The notes under the pieces are model-generated. The model did no database searches, had not been told where the DNA came from, and was given only the letters and a program-made list of their open reading frames with translations. From assembly GCF_024509055.1 (NCBI RefSeq), contig NZ_JANINM010000006.1, positions 1 through 64,000 of the forward strand: a stretch of 64,000 nucleotides of DNA. The letters run 5' to 3'. The stretch comes from Mesorhizobium sp. (lineage in GTDB: Bacteria; Pseudomonadota; Alphaproteobacteria; Rhizobiales; Rhizobiaceae). The position numbers and the translations under genes were made by a program. This document shows, in pieces, positions 59,437 to 64,000 of this stretch. Every line of letters starts with the position of its first letter. Within the stretch, counting starts at the first letter, position 1.

Positions 59437-60879
59437 ATGCATGAGGCTTGTTGTTGCCCGGTTCCGGGCAAAATCGGCGGCAGGTACGATATTATCGTTG
59501 TCGGCGCCGGTTCCGCTGGCTTCTCGGCGGCGCTTACAGCCGCAGAGCAAGGTGCGCAGGTGGCTCTTGTCGGGCACGGCACAATCGGCGGCACCTGCGT
59601 CAACGCCGGCTGCGTGCCCTCGAAAGCGCTGATCCGCGCCACTGAGGCGGTGCATCGTGCGAATGCCGCGCCTGACCGGTTCAGCGGTATCGAAGGTGGC
59701 GCCCGCATCGTCGATTGGCCCGCTCAGATCGCCCAGAAGGACGCTCTGGTCGCCGACCTGCGCCAGGCGAAATACGCCGACCTTCTCCCGGAATACAACA
59801 ACATAGTCTATCGCCAAGGCCGGGCGCGGCTCGTCGATGACGGCATCGATATTGATGGGCAGCGCGTCGTCTCGGAGCGCGTCATCATTGCGACGGGTGC
59901 GCGGCCAACCTTGCCGGCTATTCCAGGCCTCGCGGGCGTCGCGGCGCTCGACAGCGCCTCGGCTTTGTCGCTGAATGAGCTGCCGCGATCCATCATCGTG
60001 CTCGGTGGCGGCTATGTCGGCGCCGAGTTCGCACAGATTTTCGCGCGAGCCGGAGTTGCCGTGACGTTCGTCTTCCGCAGTCGTCTCCTGCCGCGGGCCG
60101 AGCCGGAGATCAGTCATGCGCTGGCGGGTTATTTGACCGATGAAGGGATCACGGTTGTCTGCGACCTGAGCTATGAATCCATCAGCAAGACGGATGATGG
60201 CCGCGTAGCGGTCGCGATCATCAAGGACAGCCGTTCCGACATATTGATCGCCGATCGGATCCTGGTTGCGACGGGGCGCACGCCAAATACTGCAGGCCTC
60301 GGCCTTTCCGAGGCGGGCGTCGCGCAGGACGATGCCGGCGCAATCATCGTCGACGACCGCATGCGCACCTCGAAGCCGGGCGTTTATGCGGCAGGGGATG
60401 TCACCGGCAAGGACCAGTTCGTCTACATGGCTGCCCACGGCGCCAAGCTCGCCGCCAAGAACGCCTTGAACGGCGACAGCCTGCGCTACGAAAACACGAC
60501 AATGCCCGCCATTGTCTTCACGGACCCCCAGGTAGCCAGTGTCGGGCTGACCGAGGTGCGGGCCCGCGCGGCTGGCCATGTCGTGCGAACCTCGGTGCTC
60601 TCGCTCGACAATTTGCCGCGTGCACTGGTCGCCCGCGACACCAGGGGGCTGATCAAGCTTGTCGCGGATGCGGCGACCCGCAAGCTGCTGGGAGCGCATA
60701 TCCTGGCGCCTGAGGGCGCGGACAGCATCCAGACGGCGGCGCTCGCCATTCGTTGCGGCCTCACCATCGATGACCTTGCGGAGACGATCTTTCCATACCT
60801 CACGAATGTGGAGGGGTTGAAGCTCGCGGCTCTGGCGTTCGATAGGGATGTGACGAAACTGTCCTGCTGTGCCGGCTGA
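59437..60879 (+). CDS. merA: Mercuric reductase MerA
   Basis: 480 residues. FAD site VVGAGSAGFSAALTA, redox pair C54/C59 in GGTCVNAGCVPSK, NADPH site VLGGGYVGAEFAQ and the C-terminal vicinal pair C477/C478 (KLSCCAG) that collects Hg(II). It lacks the N-terminal HMA domain of Tn501 MerA but has a CCC at residues 5-7. It reduces Hg(II) to volatile Hg(0) in the cytoplasm. Central enzyme of the operon. Confidence 0.96.
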   Translation: MHEACCCPVPGKIGGRYDIIVVGAGSAGFSAALTAAEQGAQVALVGHGTIGGTCVNAGCVPSKALIRATEAVHRANAAPDRFSGIEGGARIVDWPAQIAQKDALVADLRQAKYADLLPEYNNIVYRQGRARLVDDGIDIDGQRVVSERVIIATGARPTLPAIPGLAGVAALDSASALSLNELPRSIIVLGGGYVGAEFAQIFARAGVAVTFVFRSRLLPRAEPEISHALAGYLTDEGITVVCDLSYESISKTDDGRVAVAIIKDSRSDILIADRILVATGRTPNTAGLGLSEAGVAQDDAGAIIVDDRMRTSKPGVYAAGDVTGKDQFVYMAAHGAKLAAKNALNGDSLRYENTTMPAIVFTDPQVASVGLTEVRARAAGHVVRTSVLSLDNLPRALVARDTRGLIKLVADAATRKLLGAHILAPEGADSIQTAALAIRCGLTIDDLAETIFPYLTNVEGLKLAALAFDRDVTKLSCCAG

Positions 60880-60939
60880 TGGCGAAGCGGCTGGCCATGG
60901 AGCGAGAGCCGCCAAAAAAGATTGTGGAACGGAAGGCCC

Positions 60940-61689
60940 ATGACCGAGGCGAAGGTTCCGGCTCTGGACGAATATTGGCAGGTACTGGAAAGCCGCCTGC
61001 CGAACTTCTCGCGCGAGGAGCAACACGCGGCAATCGCTTTGTACAGAGCGCTTGCAACGGGTCACCCAGTCGACGCCGAGCGATTTGGCCGGGCGCTTGG
61101 AATCTCGGCTACGAGCGGCCATGCGCTTCTCCAGCGAGATTCGATCAAGCCTCTCGTCTACCTTGATGATCGGGGGTCCATACTCGGCTTTGGCGGGCTG
61201 GCGGCAACGGCTATGCATCACCGTTTCGAGGTGGGCGATTGCACACTATCGACATGGTGCGCCTGGGACAGCCTGTTCCTGCCCGAAATCCTCGACCGCC
61301 CTGCGCGCGTCACCTCCGCTGACCCGGAAAGCGGCGAGGTCGTGCGCCTGGTCGTGACGCCGGAGAGGATCGAATCCGTCGAGCCCGGAGAAACCGTTGT
61401 CTCGTTTGTTCTGCCCGATGTGGGGATTTTTGACGTGTCCGCCGCCAATGTGATGGCGAAATTCTGCCACTTCGTCTTCTTCTTCGCGTCGCGCTCATCC
61501 GGTGAGCGCTGGACCGCCAGCCGCCCCGGTACATTTCTGTATTCCCTCGACGACGCCTTCGCCCTGGCAAGGCGGTTGAATGCCAGAAACTTTGGGCCGG
61601 AGCTTGAGCGACTGGCGCAGGGGAGATCGACAGCTTCGCCTTCTGGCCCTACACGCCATTTGCAAAACCCGCTAAACACCCGTGCATGA
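60940..61689 (+). CDS. merB: Organomercurial lyase MerB
   Basis: 249 residues from ATG 60940. The catalytic triad is C107 and D110 (TWCAWDSLF) and C176 (AKFCHFV), corresponding to Cys96, Asp99 and Cys159 of the R831b enzyme. It cleaves C-Hg bonds to give Hg(II) for MerA, making this a broad-spectrum mer operon. At about 212 residues the usual protein is shorter; the tail after LNARNFGPELERLAQ looks non-homologous. The stop overlaps the start of the molybdopterin oxidoreductase (ATGA). Confidence 0.94.
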   Translation: MTEAKVPALDEYWQVLESRLPNFSREEQHAAIALYRALATGHPVDAERFGRALGISATSGHALLQRDSIKPLVYLDDRGSILGFGGLAATAMHHRFEVGDCTLSTWCAWDSLFLPEILDRPARVTSADPESGEVVRLVVTPERIESVEPGETVVSFVLPDVGIFDVSAANVMAKFCHFVFFFASRSSGERWTASRPGTFLYSLDDAFALARRLNARNFGPELERLAQGRSTASPSGPTRHLQNPLNTRA

Positions 61690-63791
61690 ACCAGCACGCC
61701 AAGTTCCGGATCGGCCATTCGGCCTGTCCGCATGACTGTCCCTCCACCTGCGCGCTCGAGGTCGAACTGCTCGACGGAAACCGCATCGGTCGCGTGCATG
61801 GCGCGAAGGCGAACAGCTACACGTCGGGCGTCGTTTGTGCCAAGGTCGCGCGCTATGCCGACCGCGTGCATCATCCGGACCGGCTGCTGAAGCCGCTGGT
61901 TCGTGCCGCCGGCAAGGGCGAGGGCGCCTGGAAGGAATCCAGCTGGGAAGCCGCGCTCGACCTGGTCGCCGAGAAGTTCATCGCGGCGGAGGCGAGATAC
62001 GGCGCGGAGACGGTCTGGCCTTACTTCTATGCCGGCACGATGGGGCTGGTGCAGCGCGACGGCATCGAGCGCCTGCGGCATGCCAAGAAGTATTCCGGTT
62101 TCTTCGGCTCGATCTGCACCAATCTGGCCTGGACCGGTTGGATGATGGGGGCGGGCGCCTTGCGTGGCCCCGATCCGCGCGAGATGGCGAAGGCCGACTG
62201 CGTGGTGATCTGGGGCACCAACGCAGTGGTCACACAGGTCAACGTCATGACCCACGCCACCAGGGCGCGCAAGGAGCGTGGCGCCAGGATCGTCGTCATC
62301 GACATTTACGAGAACGCGACGATGAAGCAGGCCGATCTCGGCCTGGTGCTGAGGCCTGGCACCGACGGTGCGCTGGCCTGCGCGGTCATGCATGTGCTGT
62401 TTCGCGATGGCATGGCCGACCGCGCCTATCTGGAACAATACACCGACGATCCGCGCGGGCTGGAAGAACATTTGAGGACACGCACGCCGGAGTGGGCAGC
62501 CGCCATCACGGGCTTGAGCGTCGCCGAGATCGAGGCCTTCGCCCAAATCGTCGGTACGACGAAGAAGACCTATTTCCGTCTTGGCTACGGCTTCTCGCGC
62601 CAGCGCAACGGCTCGGTCAACATGCATGCCGCTTCCTGCATCGCCGCCGTCACCGGTGCTTGGCAGTATGAGGGCGGTGGCGCCTTCCATTCCAATTCCG
62701 GCATCTTCAAGCTGAACCAGGACGTGCTCGAAGGCACCGCGATGCGCGACCCGAAAGTGCGCTACCTCGACCATTCGCGCATCGGCCCGGTGCTGACGGG
62801 TGCGCAGGACGCGCTCTATGGCGGGCCACCGGTGACGGCGATGCTGATCCAGAACACCAACCCGGCGAACGTCGCGCCCGAGCAGCGGCTGGTGAAGCAG
62901 GGCTTCATGCGTGAGGACCTGTTCACCTGCGTGCACGAGCAGTTCATGACCGATACGGCCAGGCTCGCCGACGTCGTGTTGCCGGCAACGATGTTCCTGG
63001 AGCATGACGACGTCTACAAGGGCGGCGGCAACCAGCACATCACGCTGGGCCCCAAGCTGATCGAGCCGCCCGAAGGGCCGCGCACCAACCACGATGTCAT
63101 CGAGGAGCTCGCCAGGCGGCTGGGCGTCGCCGACCGACCGGGCTTTGGCCTGACCGAAAAGGAGCACATCGACATCATCCTCGGCAAGCGCGGCATCGGC
63201 AGCTTCGACAGCCTGAAGGAAGACAAGTGGGTCGACCTGCAGCCCGATTTCGACGACGCGCATTTCATCCACGGCTTCGGCCATTCGGACAAGAAGTTCC
63301 ACTTCCGCGCCAACTGGACAGGCCAATCGGCGCCCAATCGGCCGCCCAAGAGCATGGGTCTGTTCGGGCCGGTCGAGCGGCTGCCGGAATTCCCCGACCA
63401 CGTCGAACTGATCGAGGTGGCGGACGACGAGCATCCGTTCCGGCTCACCACCTCGCCGGCGCGCAATTTCCTCAATTCAACCTTTGCCGAGACGCCTGTC
63501 TCGAAGGCCAAGGAGGGCAGGCCCGAACTGCTTCTGCATCCCGACGACGCCGCCGCGCTCGGCATCGAGGATGGCGGCCGCGTCGAGGTTGGCAACCGGC
63601 GCGGCGATCTCGTGCTGCATGCAAAACTCTTCGACGGCGTGAAGCGCGGCGTAGTGGTGGCCGAAGGCATCTGGCCGAACAGCGCGCATGAGCGCGGCGA
63701 GGGCATCAACGTGCTGACCGGCGCCGACGCCCCGGCGCCCTATGGCGGCGCGGCTTTTCATGACAACAAGGTCTGGCTCAGGGCGCTCTGA
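61686..63791 (+). CDS. Molybdopterin-dependent oxidoreductase (MopB family)
   Basis: 701 residues. The N-terminal 4Fe-4S domain is CPHDCPSTCALEVE followed by a fourth cysteine in GVVCAKVARYADRVHHPDRLLKPL. Next come the bis-MGD-binding domains (WGTNAVVTQVNVMTHATRARK, QRNGSVNMHAASCIAAVTGAW) and the C-terminal barrel (RLTTSPARNFLNSTFAETP). Like other 700-residue MopB enzymes of unknown substrate in rhizobia. No Tat signal, so it is cytoplasmic. The four-base overlap with merB is probably secondary to mer-operon acquisition. Confidence 0.93.
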   Translation: MNQHAKFRIGHSACPHDCPSTCALEVELLDGNRIGRVHGAKANSYTSGVVCAKVARYADRVHHPDRLLKPLVRAAGKGEGAWKESSWEAALDLVAEKFIAAEARYGAETVWPYFYAGTMGLVQRDGIERLRHAKKYSGFFGSICTNLAWTGWMMGAGALRGPDPREMAKADCVVIWGTNAVVTQVNVMTHATRARKERGARIVVIDIYENATMKQADLGLVLRPGTDGALACAVMHVLFRDGMADRAYLEQYTDDPRGLEEHLRTRTPEWAAAITGLSVAEIEAFAQIVGTTKKTYFRLGYGFSRQRNGSVNMHAASCIAAVTGAWQYEGGGAFHSNSGIFKLNQDVLEGTAMRDPKVRYLDHSRIGPVLTGAQDALYGGPPVTAMLIQNTNPANVAPEQRLVKQGFMREDLFTCVHEQFMTDTARLADVVLPATMFLEHDDVYKGGGNQHITLGPKLIEPPEGPRTNHDVIEELARRLGVADRPGFGLTEKEHIDIILGKRGIGSFDSLKEDKWVDLQPDFDDAHFIHGFGHSDKKFHFRANWTGQSAPNRPPKSMGLFGPVERLPEFPDHVELIEVADDEHPFRLTTSPARNFLNSTFAETPVSKAKEGRPELLLHPDDAAALGIEDGGRVEVGNRRGDLVLHAKLFDGVKRGVVVAEGIWPNSAHERGEGINVLTGADAPAPYGGAAFHDNKVWLRAL

Positions 63792-64000
63792 TCACTTCGC
63801 GGCTTGCGCGTCGAGCTTTTTGATCTCGTCCGCAGCCGCCTTGCGCGCCGTGGCATCCTCGCCCGACGCGCCCTTGTCCTTGGCGTAGGCGATGAGGGCG
63901 GCGCGCGTTTGCTCGTCGCAGCCGTCTTCTCCCGCGCCATCGATGCCGGCTTTCTTCGCCGCGTCGAGAACGGAGTCGCAGGCGTCCGGCGCAAAGGCGA
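63792..64000 (-). CDS. Small Ala/Lys-rich hypothetical protein, truncated by window
   Basis: An open minus-strand frame enters from the right edge and stops at 63792; it is missing from the ORF track because its start lies outside. The visible 68 residues read AFAPDACDSVLDAAKKAGIDG, then CDEQTRAALIAYAKDKGA, and end KKLDAQAAK. Compositionally natural and probably helical, with two cysteines. No family recognised. Convergent with the oxidoreductase gene with no gap. Confidence 0.65.
   Translation of the reverse strand, partial: AFAPDACDSVLDAAKKAGIDGAGEDGCDEQTRAALIAYAKDKGASGEDATARKAAADEIKKLDAQAAK

Noticed and set aside
59209-61221. 670-residue ORF antisense to merA and merB
   Set aside because: merA and merB are unambiguous on the plus strand.
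61218-63434. 738-residue ORF antisense to the molybdopterin oxidoreductase
   Set aside because: Shadow frame of a gene with clear Fe-S and MopB motifs.
63758-63994. 78-residue Arg/Ser-rich minus ORF at the right edge
   Set aside because: Wrong frame of the truncated gene at 63792-64000, whose frame is compositionally natural and has no start inside the window.
1-64000. tRNA, rRNA, transposase or phage genes
   Set aside because: Looked for by eye on both strands, including around the mer operon; none supported. A tRNAscan or ISfinder run would be decisive.

Overview
The window looks like a chromosomal segment of a high-GC alphaproteobacterium of the Rhizobiales, most likely Mesorhizobium or a close relative. 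This rests on a MucR/Ros regulator, an Omp25/RopB-type porin, two DUF995 proteins, a DUF982 protein, the gene order SDR-uvrC-pgsA-moaD-moaE and several palindromic intergenic repeats of the kind scattered through rhizobial genomes. The species is inferred from gene content; no rRNA, tRNA or CRISPR array was seen. Coding density is high, and most long ORFs on the opposite strand are shadows of real genes.

Layout. 1-3.3 kb: a truncated acyltransferase-like gene and a Rieske oxygenase, convergent with an ATP-grasp ligase, possibly the edge of a small biosynthetic locus. 3.3-5.5 kb: an M20 amidohydrolase and a divergent AraC regulator. 5.5-16.7 kb: a surface-glycan locus with a GH26-like hydrolase, a BcsA-like processive glycosyltransferase, a polyprenyl-phosphate glycosyltransferase with a flippase-like protein, galE with a UDP-xylose synthase, two DUF995 proteins and two small lipoproteins sharing an unusual C-terminal CGPSGFGQ motif. 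17-24 kb: housekeeping and stress genes (rlmJ, AraC, glyoxalase-fold, DoxX, an ECF42-like sigma factor with its DGPF/YCII partner, TetR, DinB). 24-27 kb: a histone-H1-like Ala/Lys/Pro protein, a GST, a TfoX-domain protein, repeats and an Omp25-like porin. 27.4-32.7 kb: a folM-like SDR, uvrC, pgsA, moaD, moaE and a META-domain protein. 32.8-38.6 kb: a polar amino-acid-type ABC transporter mixed with a sarcosine-oxidase-like enzyme, a GATase1-like protein and a LacI regulator, headed by a perfect 13-bp dyad. 38.6-41.3 kb: a fluoride-resistance module (riboswitch, two CrcB/Fluc subunits, DUF190) with a second, decayed riboswitch copy 1.25 kb upstream; a cupin/MarR pair lies between the two copies. 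41.3-50.7 kb: ndk, GST, DinB, a glycine-rich repeat protein, a diguanylate cyclase, a fatty-acid-hydroxylase-type membrane enzyme, a UvrD-like helicase and small unknowns. 50.8-57.9 kb: a small lipoprotein, LysR with a divergent Fe(II)/2OG oxygenase and EamA exporter, mucR and an ABC-F ATPase. 58.0-61.7 kb: a mercury-resistance operon merR/merTPAB with a textbook MerR operator. 61.7-63.8 kb: a molybdopterin oxidoreductase whose start overlaps merB. The window ends in a truncated small gene.

The observations I would check first are the duplicated fluoride riboswitch with CrcB subunits that have lost opposite pore phenylalanines, the CGPSGFGQ lipoprotein pair in the glycan locus, and the 13-bp dyad heading the amino-acid/amine catabolic cluster.
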